Shown here one piece after another: positions 27,565 through 36,397 of a stretch of 64,000 nt of DNA. The notes under the pieces were generated by a model. The model searched no databases, was not told the DNA's origin, and saw only the letters and a program-made list of their open reading frames with translations. The translations under genes were made by a program, and so were the position numbers. Source of the stretch: Palsa-1447 sp964509885 (GTDB lineage: Bacteria > Verrucomicrobiota > Verrucomicrobiia > Opitutales > Opitutaceae). The stretch spans positions 1 to 64,000 of the forward strand of contig CAZDZL010000018.1 in the NCBI GenBank assembly GCA_964509885.1. The letters run 5' to 3'. Positions within the stretch are counted from its first letter, which is position 1; every line of letters begins with the position of its first letter.

Positions 27565-28707
27565 CTAGTCGTCGTCCAGCGACTTGTCCCGGTGGCGCGG
27601 GTCCCGGACCGGGTGGACGAGGATGGCGCTCGAGCCGCCCTCAGGCCTTGAAACGAGGGTCACCTCGCCGCCCACGCTGCGCAGCGAGTGGCGCGCCACG
27701 GTGAGGCCCATGCCGACGCCGACCGTGCGCTTGGAGCTCACGAAGGGCTCGAACATCCGGTCGCGGATCTCGTCGGCGATGCCGGCCCCGCTGTCATCGA
27801 CCCGCACCTCGAGCATCTTGTCGCCGCGCGGCTTGTCGAACAGGCGGGTGTGGATCGAGATCGCCCGCCTCTCCGGCGGCGTCGCCTCCTGGTAGGACTC
27901 CCAGGCGTTCATGAGCACCTTGGAGAGGACCTCCTCAAAGGTCTCGATGTTGGTGTCGATCTCAAGGTCCTCGACCGGGTTGTAGACGACGACGCCGGCG
28001 GTGAGCTTGTAGTCGGAGTGGAAGCGCCTGATGCCGCCCTCGAGGAGCCGGGGAAGGGCGACGCGAGACAGGTCGGGCCTCGACTTGACGACCAGCGTGC
28101 TCAGCTGGCGCACGATGCCCACGATCCTCTGGACCGCGTCGTCGACGTTCTGGGCGTTCTTCTTGACGACGAGCGGCTTCTCGTAGCCGTTCTTGATGAG
28201 GTCGAGGTAGCCGATCACGACGCCGAGCAGGTTGTTCAGGTTGTGGGCGATCCCCTGGGCCACGGCGCCGATCGTGGCGGCCCGGCGCGACTCCTCGAGG
28301 CGGCGCTGGAGCTCGAGGTTCTCGCGGTTGATCGCCGCGAAGCGCAGCTGGGTCGTCACCCGCGCCACGGTCTCGTCCAGGTCGATCGGCTTCGTGATGT
28401 AGTCGACGGCCCCGACCGCGAGCCCCTCCAGCTTGCTCTCCTTCGTCGTGCGGGCCGTGACGAAGATGACGGGGATGGAGCGGGTGTCGCTGCTCGCCTG
28501 CAGGCGCTGGCAGACCTCGATCCCGTCCATGTCCGGCATCATGAGGTCCAGGAGGATCAGGTCGGGCTTGTGGGCCTTCACCTGCTCCAGGGCCTCCAGG
28601 CCGTTGTTGGCCGTCGAGACGTCAAGCCCCCCGCGCTCCAGCTTGCGCTTGAGCAGCTGGACGTTGATCGGCTGGTCGTCGACTACCAGTATGCGCTCTT
28701 TGGACAT
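27565..28707 (-). CDS. Response-regulator receiver fused to a histidine kinase
   Basis: 380 residues. Residues 1-120 are a receiver domain: VVDDQ acidic pocket, DLILLDLMMPDMDG with the phosphorylated Asp, the Thr of FVTART and the Lys of ITKPID. A coiled linker leads to a kinase with H-box GAVAQGIAHNLNNLL and an ATPase domain (MNAWES N-box, VRVDDSGAGI, GVGMGLTV). There is no sensor or membrane helix and no DNA-binding output. This receiver-first order means the kinase is probably controlled by phosphotransfer from another kinase. Target unknown; the neighbours are housekeeping genes. Confidence 0.85.
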   Translation of the reverse strand: MSKERILVVDDQPINVQLLKRKLERGGLDVSTANNGLEALEQVKAHKPDLILLDLMMPDMDGIEVCQRLQASSDTRSIPVIFVTARTTKESKLEGLAVGAVDYITKPIDLDETVARVTTQLRFAAINRENLELQRRLEESRRAATIGAVAQGIAHNLNNLLGVVIGYLDLIKNGYEKPLVVKKNAQNVDDAVQRIVGIVRQLSTLVVKSRPDLSRVALPRLLEGGIRRFHSDYKLTAGVVVYNPVEDLEIDTNIETFEEVLSKVLMNAWESYQEATPPERRAISIHTRLFDKPRGDKMLEVRVDDSGAGIADEIRDRMFEPFVSSKRTVGVGMGLTVARHSLRSVGGEVTLVSRPEGGSSAILVHPVRDPRHRDKSLDDD

Positions 28708-28769
28708 GGTCGCGGTTCAGTTGCAACAATGGGGCCGGCGGGCCCGGGCGCAAGACAAGGCGCGACCCA

Positions 28770-29645
28770 TCAGCCGGCCGACCGGATTTGGAAGGCTTTG
28801 ACGGTGTTCCGCATAAGCATGGCGACCGTCATGGGGCCGACCCCCCCCGGCACCGGCGTGATCTTGGACGCCAGCGCCGAAACCCCTGCAAAATGCACGT
28901 CCCCGACAAGCCGGTAGCCTGCCTTCTTCGACGGGTCGGTGACGCGGTTGACCCCGACGTCGATGACCACGACTCCCGGCTTCACCATGTCCGCCGTCAC
29001 GAATTCCGGGCGCCCGATGGCGGCTATGAGGACGTCGGCCTGGCGGGTGATCGCGGCGAGGTTGGCCGTCTTCGAGTGGCAGATGGTGACCGTGGCGTTG
29101 GCGCCGGCCCGCTTCTGGAGGGCCAGGAGCGCCACGGGCTTGCCGACGATGAGGGAGCGCCCGAGGACGACGAGGTGCTTGCCCTCAAGGTTGACCGAGC
29201 TGCGGGCCAACAGCTCCATGATCCCCATGGGCGTGCAGGCCGTGAACCCGCTGTCGTCCTCCTGGGCGAGCTTGCCCATGTTCACGGGGCTGAACCCGTC
29301 GACGTCCTTCTCCGGGGCGATCCGCCGGAACACCGCGCTCTCGTCCAGGTGGGCGGGAAGGGGGGACTGCACCAGGATGCCGTCGACGCCGGGGTCCTGG
29401 TTAAGGTTCTCGACAAGGGTCTCGAGCGCAGCCTGCTCGATCGAGGCGGACGGCAGGAGGTTGCGGCTCTCGATCCCGATGTCCGCCGCCGTCTGGCCCT
29501 TCTTCCTCACGTAGGAGACCGAGGCCGGGTCCTCGCCGACCCGCACGAGGGCGAGGCAGGGCTTGCGCCCCTTGATCGCGGAAACCTCGGCCTTCAGCTC
29601 GGCGACGATCTCGGCCGCGATCCGGTTTCCGTCGATGACCTCCAT
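28770..29645 (-). CDS. folD: Bifunctional methylenetetrahydrofolate dehydrogenase/cyclohydrolase
   Basis: 291 residues. SVSYVRKKGQTAADIGI contains the catalytic Tyr and Lys, DGILVQSPLPAHL and EKDVDGFSPVNMG are signature segments, VLGRSLIVGKPVA binds NADP and ITPVPGGVGPMTVAML is the C-terminal signature. It interconverts methylene- and formyl-tetrahydrofolate for one-carbon supply. Its ATG directly follows the stop of the upstream gene on the same strand. Confidence 0.95.
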   Translation of the reverse strand: MEVIDGNRIAAEIVAELKAEVSAIKGRKPCLALVRVGEDPASVSYVRKKGQTAADIGIESRNLLPSASIEQAALETLVENLNQDPGVDGILVQSPLPAHLDESAVFRRIAPEKDVDGFSPVNMGKLAQEDDSGFTACTPMGIMELLARSSVNLEGKHLVVLGRSLIVGKPVALLALQKRAGANATVTICHSKTANLAAITRQADVLIAAIGRPEFVTADMVKPGVVVIDVGVNRVTDPSKKAGYRLVGDVHFAGVSALASKITPVPGGVGPMTVAMLMRNTVKAFQIRSAG

Positions 29646-30425
29646 CTACTTGAGACGAAGGCCGACCACCTTGATGACCAGGTCGCCCGACGTGTCGTTG
29701 ACGGCCTCGATCGACCCGAGGAGGACGACGGCATGGCCGGCGTAGTTGGCGATCTGGTCGGTGAGGAGCAGCTTGCTCAGGTCGACGTACGCGATGCGCT
29801 TGCCCGACTCGTCCTGGATCTGCCAGTCGAAGGGGCGCTTGGGCATGAGGATCGACTTCGTGCTCGCGAATGTGCCCTCGTAGATCCGGGAAAGCCTGAC
29901 GTCGCCGTTGGTGGATGACGTCGGGTTGGAAGCCGGCGCCGCGGCGGCTGGCGCCGGGGTCCCCTCCGGGGCGGAAGGCGCCGCCGCGGGAACCGGGGCG
30001 GCCGCGGACGGGCTCACCTGGATGTAGCCCACGAGGGTCTTGTCCAGGTGGACCTGGGTCCAGCTGCCGTGCAGGCCCGTGATCTCGGCCTTGTCGCCCT
30101 TCGCGAAGACGGTGAGGACGCCCGAGCCGTCCTTTGGCGCCACGAGGATGCTGGCCCCGGGGACCACATCCAGCTGCTTCGAAAGGTCCCTGTTCTTCAC
30201 GTAGCCCTCGAAGGGCCCGGCCACCTCGACCGCGATCCAGCCCGCGGGCGGGACGCCGGCCTTGTCCGTCGGCGCGGGCTGCTCGGAGCCCGCCGGCAGG
30301 ACCACGATGACCGCCGACGCGGCGTCGGGCTGGCTCTGCACGGCCGTGGCGACGCTCAGCGTCGCGGCGTTTAGGGCGCCGGCGCCCGAGAGGGCCGCGG
30401 CGGCGATGAGGGCTTTAATCTTCAT
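29646..30425 (-). CDS. Exported protein with SH3-like domain
   Basis: 259 residues from ATG 30425; the frame extends upstream but that part is Arg-rich and overlaps the pseudouridine synthase gene. MKIKALIAAAALSGAGALNAA is a signal peptide. Residues ~25-80 and ~100-135 look like bacterial SH3 modules (KVTITG-like GDKAEITGLHGSWTQVHLD), followed by an Ala/Pro linker and a C-terminal beta domain with LVIKVVGLRLK at the end. Cell-wall binding in the periplasm is suggested. The start overlaps the upstream gene by 11 bases and the end abuts folD. Confidence 0.6.
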   Translation of the reverse strand: MKIKALIAAAALSGAGALNAATLSVATAVQSQPDAASAVIVVLPAGSEQPAPTDKAGVPPAGWIAVEVAGPFEGYVKNRDLSKQLDVVPGASILVAPKDGSGVLTVFAKGDKAEITGLHGSWTQVHLDKTLVGYIQVSPSAAAPVPAAAPSAPEGTPAPAAAAPASNPTSSTNGDVRLSRIYEGTFASTKSILMPKRPFDWQIQDESGKRIAYVDLSKLLLTDQIANYAGHAVVLLGSIEAVNDTSGDLVIKVVGLRLK

Positions 30426-31239
30426 GGGTGGTTGGGTCGCTCGGGGCGGTCGCCTGAAGCTCGGCGTGCGGCGTCTTCGGCGACCTGAAAAGTTGTTCGA
30501 TCTCCTTTGAAGCAAGTTGTTTCGCGCCGCGCAACGGGATTCCCTTCAGCCGCACGGCCCCGATCTGGTAGCGGCGCAGCCGAAGGACGATGTACCCCAG
30601 GGCCGAGAAGAGGAGCCGGATCTCGCGCTTCTTGCCGTGGTGCATGTGGATGTCGAGGTCGTGGCCGGTGCCGTCGGGCTTCGGGTTGATGATGGCCGCC
30701 CGCTCGACCTTCAGCCGCTCGCCCTCGAACGTGAGTCCCTTGACGAGCCGTGAGAGCCGGGAGCCCGGGTAGGGCGCCTTGAGCGTCACGTGGTAGCGCT
30801 TCATGACCTCGTTCGAGGGGTGCATGAGCCGGTGGGCGAGGTCGCCGTCCGTCGTCAGGATGACGAGGCCCTCGCTGTCCTTGTCCAGGCGGCCCGCGCA
30901 GAAGAAGCGGAAGCGGTTGTATTCGCGGGGCAGGAGGGTGAACACCGTGTCCGGGTTGTGCGGGTCGTCGTTCGAGCAGATGAGCCCCCGGGGCTTGTTG
31001 ACGGCCAGCGTGATCTTCGGCTGCGGCTGGGTGCGCACGATCTTTCCCGCCACGGTCACCTTGTCGACGCCGGGCTCCACCTTGGCGCCGAGGACCGCCA
31101 TCTTCCCGTTCACCCAGACCTCGCCGCGCGCGATCAGCGCCTCGGCGTTGCGGCGGGAGCAGATGCCCGCCTCCGCTATGAATTTCTGCAGGCGGATGGT
31201 CCCCTCGGATGGCTCATGCTCGTTGGCTTCGTCCTTCAC
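30415..31239 (-). CDS. rRNA pseudouridine synthase, RsuA/RluB family
   Basis: 274 residues from a GTG start. An S4 RNA-binding domain (RLQKFIAEAGICSRRNAEALI) is followed by the synthase core with the catalytic Asp in AGRLDKDSEGLVIL and the LAVNKPRGLICS strand. RsuA/RluB/RluE/RluF members modify single uridines in 16S or 23S rRNA. The exact target cannot be told from sequence alone, but the length and the presence of the S4 domain favour RluB or RsuA. Confidence 0.88.
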   Translation of the reverse strand: MKDEANEHEPSEGTIRLQKFIAEAGICSRRNAEALIARGEVWVNGKMAVLGAKVEPGVDKVTVAGKIVRTQPQPKITLAVNKPRGLICSNDDPHNPDTVFTLLPREYNRFRFFCAGRLDKDSEGLVILTTDGDLAHRLMHPSNEVMKRYHVTLKAPYPGSRLSRLVKGLTFEGERLKVERAAIINPKPDGTGHDLDIHMHHGKKREIRLLFSALGYIVLRLRRYQIGAVRLKGIPLRGAKQLASKEIEQLFRSPKTPHAELQATAPSDPTTHED

Positions 31240-31331
31240 GTAGAAGGGTCACGGTAATCTCGGGCTCGACACATGGCAATTGGAAAGGCCCTACCGGGCG
31301 AAGCCGCAGTCATCGGAGCCCTGAGAATGAA

Positions 31332-31361
31332 TTGACAGGGCAACTGCATAATGCATTTTAA
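31332..31361 (+). promoter_or_regulatory. Candidate promoter/operator of the second vapBC pair
   Basis: A perfect TTGACA at 31332-31337 is followed at normal spacing by a T/A-rich stretch (31355-31361). Between them lies a perfect palindrome TGCAT-A-ATGCA (31345-31355), a fit for an antitoxin binding site. The region is AT-rich in an otherwise GC-rich sequence. Confidence 0.45.
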
Positions 31362-31365
31362 CTAT

Positions 31366-31626
31366 ATGTCTTACACGACACTCACCGTTAGGCACGATGT
31401 GGCAAAGAGACTCAAGGCATCAAAGGCCGTGGGCGAAAGCTACAGCGACGTTCTCGATCGTCTACTCGACGGCCAACCTGCCAAATGCGTCGAGGAATGG
31501 CTAGAGTCGCTGAAGCCGCTCGAAGGCAAGGGTGTCTTTACGCCTGAGGAACGGGAGAGGCTGAAGAACGACCAGCGCAAGCCCCGGGACTCTCACTCGA
31601 GACGCAAGGGCCATGCTCTTAATTGA
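31366..31626 (+). CDS. vapB: VapB-type antitoxin, DUF217-like
   Basis: 86 residues from ATG 31366 (an ATG five codons earlier is inside the putative operator). TTLTVRHDVAKRLKASKAVGESYSDVLDRLL is, in part, the start pattern of the DUF217/COG1753 antitoxin family, which is commonest in archaea and some bacteria. The C-terminal half is charged and would fold on the toxin. It overlaps the PIN toxin gene by 14 bases. Codon use is less GC-biased than in the neighbours, which suggests acquisition by transfer. Confidence 0.75.
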   Translation: MSYTTLTVRHDVAKRLKASKAVGESYSDVLDRLLDGQPAKCVEEWLESLKPLEGKGVFTPEERERLKNDQRKPRDSHSRRKGHALN

Positions 31627-32002
31627 CACAAGCGTCCTCATGGACCTCGAGCGGGAACTTGAAGAGGACAGGGTCGGACCGATTCGAGCCTACCTCGGCC
31701 GCCACGGGGCCGAGGACCTTGCTTGCAGCACAGTCTCCGTGGGTGAAATGGCCACGGGAAGAAACGAAGTGGCCACTCGAGTTTTCCTACGGAGACTTAG
31801 AAAGATCGCCCTTTCTGAGGCCATAGCCTACCGCGCCGCCGAATTGGACCGCGTCCAGCTTTCCAAAGGCCTTCGCCTTGGGGAAAACGACACGTGGATA
31901 GCTGCGACCGCCCTGCATTATTCGGCGACGCTGGTTTATTCAGACGGCGACTTTGACCGCGTTACATCTCTGAAACGCGTGCGGCCAGCCTCATACGTCT
32001 AG
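31613..32002 (+). CDS. vapC: VapC-type PIN-domain toxin
   Basis: 129 residues. MLLIDTSVLMDLERE carries the first acidic residue, STVSVGEMATG the conserved Glu, and GENDTWIAATALHYSATLVYSDGDFDR the remaining acidic residues of the PIN nuclease site. It partners the DUF217-like antitoxin. Its 3' end overlaps the 3' end of the opposite-strand dioxygenase gene by 12 bases, so the two mRNAs are complementary at their ends. Confidence 0.85.
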   Translation: MLLIDTSVLMDLERELEEDRVGPIRAYLGRHGAEDLACSTVSVGEMATGRNEVATRVFLRRLRKIALSEAIAYRAAELDRVQLSKGLRLGENDTWIAATALHYSATLVYSDGDFDRVTSLKRVRPASYV

Positions 32003-32959
32003 AGGTTTTAGCCCCGCCTCGATCTCTTTCCGTCGCCCCTCAAGGAACGGAGGGAGCGCGAGCTTCCTGCCCAGGCTATCCATCGTCTCGTCCGTCGCGA
32101 ACCCCGGCCCGTCCGTCGCGATCTCAAAGAGGATCCCGCCCGGCTCCCGGAAGTAGAGGCTCCGGAAATAGAACCTGTCGACGGGCCCGCTGGTCGGCAT
32201 GCCCATCCGCACGAGCCTCTCCTCCCACGCCTCGTACTGCTCGTCGTTTGGCGTGCGGAAGGCCACGTGGTGGACCCCGCCCGCGCCGAGCCGACCCGGC
32301 GCGAGATTGGGCTCGACCGCGACATGCAGCTCCGCCGCGGGCCCCTCGGCACCCATCTGATAGACGTGCACGGTCTCCGGCTTGCCCTTGGCGAGGGGGT
32401 AGGTGCGCACCGGCTTCATCGCCATGACGGACGTCAGCACCCGGTCGGTCGGCTTGAGGTCGGGAACGCTCATCCGGATGGGGCCGAGGCCGCGGACCTG
32501 GTGCTTCGCGGGTACCGTGCTCTTGTCCCAGGGGTTCGCGCCGCCCACGCCGCCGTCATCGACGAGGGCCAGGCGCTGTCCCTCCGGATCCTCAAAGTCG
32601 AGGGTCCAGCGGCCGTCGCGCTCGACGACCTCGCCGTGCCGCACCTTCAGCTCGGCGAACCTGGCCTTCCACCAGGCGAGGCTCTCCTGGCCCGCCACCC
32701 GCAGGCCCGTCTGCACGACGCTCCGGCCCCCGCGCCGCTCCGGGGCCGCAGGCCAGTCGAAGAAGGTGACGTCCGTTCCGGGGCTCGCCTTCCCGTCGGC
32801 ATAGAAGAGGTGGTAGGACGAGACGTCGTCCTGGTTCACGCTTTTCTTCACGAGGCGCAGGCCGAGGGCCTGCGTGTAGAAGGCGTGGTTCCCGGCGGCC
32901 TTCGCCGTCACCGCCGTCAGGTGGTGGAATCCCGTGAGCTGGAGGGCCTGGTCTTGCAT
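31991..32959 (-). CDS. Ring-cleaving dioxygenase, MhqO-like (VOC superfamily)
   Basis: 322 residues from ATG 32959; the longer open frame upstream crosses the assembly gap and is not real. Two vicinal-oxygen-chelate modules: LTGFHHLTAVT at the start and GGVHHVAFRT near residue 215, with FREPGGILFEIATDGPG providing the Glu. These His/His/Glu residues bind the metal. MhqO-type enzymes in Bacillus are linked to hydroquinone and quinone resistance. It is divergent from the flavoreductase gene. Substrate here is unknown. Confidence 0.85.
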   Translation of the reverse strand: MQDQALQLTGFHHLTAVTAKAAGNHAFYTQALGLRLVKKSVNQDDVSSYHLFYADGKASPGTDVTFFDWPAAPERRGGRSVVQTGLRVAGQESLAWWKARFAELKVRHGEVVERDGRWTLDFEDPEGQRLALVDDGGVGGANPWDKSTVPAKHQVRGLGPIRMSVPDLKPTDRVLTSVMAMKPVRTYPLAKGKPETVHVYQMGAEGPAAELHVAVEPNLAPGRLGAGGVHHVAFRTPNDEQYEAWEERLVRMGMPTSGPVDRFYFRSLYFREPGGILFEIATDGPGFATDETMDSLGRKLALPPFLEGRRKEIEAGLKPLDV

Positions 32960-33031
32960 CCGATGAATTTGCCCCAATTTAAGCGGCTTGCAAGCGGCCG
33001 GGGCCAGCCGCTTTATTGCCCCTCCATTTCC

Positions 33032-34024
33032 ATGTCCGAACCTGCAGAAGCCTCGGCCTACACGAAGGACAATCCCTTCAATGCCCTCGTCCTGGAGAAC
33101 CGGCTGCTGAACGGNNNNNNNNNNNNNNNNNNNNNNNNNNNNNNNNNNNNNNNNNNNNNNNNNNNNNNNNNNNNNNNNNNNNNNNNNNNNNNNNNNNNNN
33201 NNNNNNNNNNNNNNGACCCGGCCGAGAAGGCCAAACTCGAGGGCCTGCTGGTCCCCGAGGCCAAGGACCTCCTCGCCGGCTTTCTCCACGAGCGGGAATT
33301 CATCGACCTCCTCGTGGAATTCCCGAGCGCCAGGCTCCAGCCGCAGGAGCTCGTGGACCACATGAGGAAGCTGATGCCGCGGCTCTATTCGATCGCCTCG
33401 TCCCCGAGGGCGCACCCGCAGGAGATCCACCTGACCGTGGCCGTGGCGCGCTACCGCACGAACGGCCGCGACCGGGTGGGGGTCTGCACGACCTTCCTCG
33501 CGGACCGCGTGACGGTGGGCGAGACCCCGACGCCGGTCTTCGTCTCCCATTCCCACTTCGGGCCGCCCGACGACGGCTCACGGGACGCCATCATGGTCGG
33601 GCCGGGGACCGGCATCGCCCCGTTCCGGGCCTTCCTCCAGGACCGCGCGGCCTCGGGCGCCACGGGCCGCAACTGGCTCTTCTTCGGGGACCAGAAGCGG
33701 GCGACGGACTTCCTCTACGAGGAGGACTGGGAGCGTTGGAAGAAGGAAGGTATCCTGACGCGGATCGACACGGCCTTCTCCCGGGACCAGCTGGTCAAGG
33801 TCTACGTCCAGGACCGCATGCGCGAGGGGGCGGCCGAGCTCTGGGCCTGGATCAAGGACGGGGCCCATTTCTACGTGTGCGGCGACGCGAAGCGGATGGC
33901 GAAGGATGTCGACGTCGCCCTCCACGAGGTCATCGCTGGCCAGGGCAACATGACCCCGGCCGAGGCCGCCGACTACGTCAAGGCCATGAAAAAGGAGAAG
34001 CGCTACCAGCGCGACGTCTACTAA
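33032..34024 (+). CDS. CysJ-like NADPH-dependent flavoreductase, interrupted by assembly gap
   Basis: The gene starts with MSEPAEASAYTKDNPFNALV, then 100 N cover part of the FAD-binding domain. After the gap, LYSIASSPRAHPQEIHLTV is the FAD-binding RxYS motif region, GVCTTFLADRV follows, and VGPGTGIAPFRAFLQ, WLFFGDQKRATDF and HFYVCGDAKRMAKDVD bind NADPH. It matches sulfite reductase flavoprotein subunits that lack the flavodoxin domain. The gap size is nominal, so true length is unknown. No CysI or siroheme gene is nearby, so the electron acceptor cannot be inferred from context. Confidence 0.8.
   Translation: MSEPAEASAYTKDNPFNALVLENRLLNXXXXXXXXXXXXXXXXXXXXXXXXXXXXXXXXXXDPAEKAKLEGLLVPEAKDLLAGFLHEREFIDLLVEFPSARLQPQELVDHMRKLMPRLYSIASSPRAHPQEIHLTVAVARYRTNGRDRVGVCTTFLADRVTVGETPTPVFVSHSHFGPPDDGSRDAIMVGPGTGIAPFRAFLQDRAASGATGRNWLFFGDQKRATDFLYEEDWERWKKEGILTRIDTAFSRDQLVKVYVQDRMREGAAELWAWIKDGAHFYVCGDAKRMAKDVDVALHEVIAGQGNMTPAEAADYVKAMKKEKRYQRDVY
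33115..33214. other. Assembly gap (100 N)
   Basis: Exactly 100 undetermined bases, a conventional scaffold-gap size that does not reflect true distance. It lies inside the flavoreductase gene. Confidence 0.98.
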
Positions 34025-34029
34025 TCCCC

Positions 34030-34779
34030 ATGCTCACATTCACAAACAGGACGGCCCTCGTCACCGGCGCGGGCCGAGGAATCGGAAAGGCGATCGCGGA
34101 GACGCTCGCCCGCCACGGCGCCACGGTCATCTGCGTCTCGAAGTCCGCGGAGTCGTGCGGCGCCGCGGCCGCCGCGATCACCCAGGCGGGCGGCAAGGCC
34201 CGGGCGCTCGCGGTCGACGTGGCCGACGGCGCGGCGATCGCCAAGGCGGCCGAGTCGCTCCTCGCCGAGATCCCCGTGATCGACATCCTGGTCAACAACG
34301 CCGGCATCACCCGAGACGGCCTGCTTTTCCGCATGAGCGACGCGGACTGGAACGACGTCATCTCGACCAACCTTACCAGCTGCTTCCACTGGACGAAGCA
34401 CCTGGCCCGGCCTATGACCCGGGCCCGCTGGGGCCGGATCGTCAACATCACGTCCGTCAGCGGGATCATGGGAAACGCCGGCCAGGCCAACTACTCGGCG
34501 GCCAAGGCGGGGATGATCGGGCTCACCAAGTCGCTCGCCCGGGAATTCGCCTCCCGCAGCGTCACGGTCAACGCCGTGGCGCCTGGCTTCATCAAGACCG
34601 ACATGACGACCGAGTTCGTGAACAAGCCCGAGGTGGCGGCGAAGATCCTCGAGGCCGTGCCGCTCAAGCGCTTCGGGGAGGCCGCCGACATCGCCAACAT
34701 GTGCGCCTACCTCTGTTCCGAGGAGGCCGGGTACGTTACGGGCCAAGTTTTTACCGTTGACGGCGGCATGGCAATGTGA
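34030..34779 (+). CDS. fabG: 3-oxoacyl-ACP reductase
   Basis: 249 residues of the short-chain dehydrogenase family. TGAGRGIGKAIA binds NADPH, LVNNAGITRDGLL is typical of FabG, the catalytic Ser, Tyr and Lys are in NITSVSG and YSAAKAG, and YVTGQVFTVDGGMAM is the usual C-terminus. It performs the first reduction in each cycle of fatty-acid elongation. acpP and fabF follow on the same strand. Confidence 0.93.
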   Translation: MLTFTNRTALVTGAGRGIGKAIAETLARHGATVICVSKSAESCGAAAAAITQAGGKARALAVDVADGAAIAKAAESLLAEIPVIDILVNNAGITRDGLLFRMSDADWNDVISTNLTSCFHWTKHLARPMTRARWGRIVNITSVSGIMGNAGQANYSAAKAGMIGLTKSLAREFASRSVTVNAVAPGFIKTDMTTEFVNKPEVAAKILEAVPLKRFGEAADIANMCAYLCSEEAGYVTGQVFTVDGGMAM

Positions 34780-34807
34780 AGCCTGCGTTGACTCGGATTA
34801 CCACCAA

Positions 34808-35071
34808 ATGGCTGACCAAAAAACCATAGACCAGCGCGTTAAGGAAATCATTGTGAACCAGCTCAATGTGAACGAGGAGCAGATCACACCGACGGCTTCC
34901 TTCCTTGACGATCTGGGCGCAGATTCGCTCGACACCGTCGAACTGATCATGGCCTTTGAGGAGGAGTTCAAGGACGAGATCAAGGGAGAGATTCCCGAGT
35001 CCGACGCCGAGAAGCTCCAGACGGTCGGCCAGGTCACCGATTACATCAAAAGCAAAGCCGGCCAGGGTTGA
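34808..35071 (+). CDS. acpP: Acyl carrier protein
   Basis: 87 residues from ATG 34808; upstream frame codons overlap fabG and do not look coding. LGADSLDTVELIMAFEEEF contains the serine that receives phosphopantetheine. The protein is acidic, four-helix and of usual length. It carries growing acyl chains for FabG and FabF encoded on either side. The gene is lower in GC than its neighbours, as is common for acpP. Confidence 0.96.
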   Translation: MADQKTIDQRVKEIIVNQLNVNEEQITPTASFLDDLGADSLDTVELIMAFEEEFKDEIKGEIPESDAEKLQTVGQVTDYIKSKAGQG

Positions 35072-35146
35072 TCCGTTTTTGACCGCCGATCGGCGCCCGC
35101 GGCCAATACCGAACCTGAGTTCGGGCGCGAGCCGCCCCCACTGTCC

Positions 35147-36397
35147 ATGAAGCACGGGATAACCGAGCGCAGCGTGGTGGTGACCGGCCTGGGTGTCGTC
35201 ACCTCCATCGGGCATGACGTGGCCTCGTTCTGGTCGTCGCTCGTCGCAGGCAAGATCGGCGTCGACCGCGTGACCCTCTTCGACCCCGCGGCCTTCGCCT
35301 GCCAGATCGGCGCCGAGGTCCGCAACTGGGAGGCGACCCAGCTCATGGACCCCAAGGAGGCCCGCCGCAACGACCGCTACACCCACTTCGGGTTCGTGGC
35401 GGCGAAGCAGGCGGTCGCCGACGCCGGCCTCGACATGGCGAGGGAGGACGGGGACAGGGTCGGCGTCATCATCGGCTCGGGGATCGGCGGGATGCACACC
35501 TACGAGACGCAGCTGCGGATCCTCTACGAGCGGGGGCCGCGCAAGGTGTCCCCCTTCACGATCCCGTCCCTGATCGGCAACATGTGCTCCGGCCTCGTCG
35601 CCATCGAGCTCGGCGCGCGCGGCCCCAACTTCGGCATGGTGTCCGCCTGCGCGACGGGCACCCACTCGCTCGGCGAGGCGGCCCACGCGATCCGCAGGGG
35701 CGACGCCGACGTCATGGTGGCGGGCGGCAGCGAGGCCGCGATCACGCCCTTCGCCTACGCCTCCTTCTGCTCCATGAAGGCCATGAGCACGAGGAACGAC
35801 GACCCGCGGGGGGCGAGCCGGCCCTTCGACAAGGGCCGCGACGGCTTCATCATGGGGGAGGGCGCCGGGATCCTCGTCCTGGAGTCGCTCGGGCACGCGC
35901 GCGCGCGCGGCGCCCGGATCTACTGCGAGCTGGCCGGGTACGCGGCCACCTGCGACGCCTACCACATCACCCAGCCCGACCCGGACGGAAAGGGCCTCTC
36001 CATGGCGATGCGCCGGGCCCTGGACAGCGCGGGAGCCGCCGCCGCGGACGTCGACTACATCAACGCGCACGGGACCTCGACCCCGTACAACGACAAGTTC
36101 GAGACGCTCGCGATAAAGAAGGTGTTCGGCGAGCACGCCCGCTCGGTGCCAATCAGCTCGACCAAATCCATGACGGGGCATTTGCTCGGGGCCGCAGGAG
36201 GCATAGAATCCGTCGTATGCGTCAAGACCATCGAGAAGGGCGTCGTCCCCCCGACCATGAACCTCGACGAGCCGGACCCGGACTGCGACCTGGACTATGT
36301 CCCGAACGCGGCGCGGCCGGTGAAGGCGCGCACGGTCCTCAGCAACAACCTCGGGTTTGGCGGGCAGAACGCCTCCGTCGTCTTCCGGGCGCTCTGA
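35147..36397 (+). CDS. fabF: 3-oxoacyl-ACP synthase II
   Basis: 416 residues of the thiolase fold. The active-site Cys is in VSACATGTHSLGEA, the two histidines are in INAHGTSTPYND and TKSMTGHLLGAAG, and the C-terminal NNLGFGGQNASVVF is diagnostic. It elongates acyl-ACP by condensation with malonyl-ACP. It lies 75 bases after acpP. Its stop codon overlaps the likely CTG start of the next gene. Confidence 0.95.
   Translation: MKHGITERSVVVTGLGVVTSIGHDVASFWSSLVAGKIGVDRVTLFDPAAFACQIGAEVRNWEATQLMDPKEARRNDRYTHFGFVAAKQAVADAGLDMAREDGDRVGVIIGSGIGGMHTYETQLRILYERGPRKVSPFTIPSLIGNMCSGLVAIELGARGPNFGMVSACATGTHSLGEAAHAIRRGDADVMVAGGSEAAITPFAYASFCSMKAMSTRNDDPRGASRPFDKGRDGFIMGEGAGILVLESLGHARARGARIYCELAGYAATCDAYHITQPDPDGKGLSMAMRRALDSAGAAAADVDYINAHGTSTPYNDKFETLAIKKVFGEHARSVPISSTKSMTGHLLGAAGGIESVVCVKTIEKGVVPPTMNLDEPDPDCDLDYVPNAARPVKARTVLSNNLGFGGQNASVVFRAL

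Noticed and set aside
31991..33556. A single long minus-strand frame spanning the dioxygenase and the 100 N gap
   Set aside because: The part beyond the ATG at 32959 is antisense to the flavoreductase and passes through undetermined bases.
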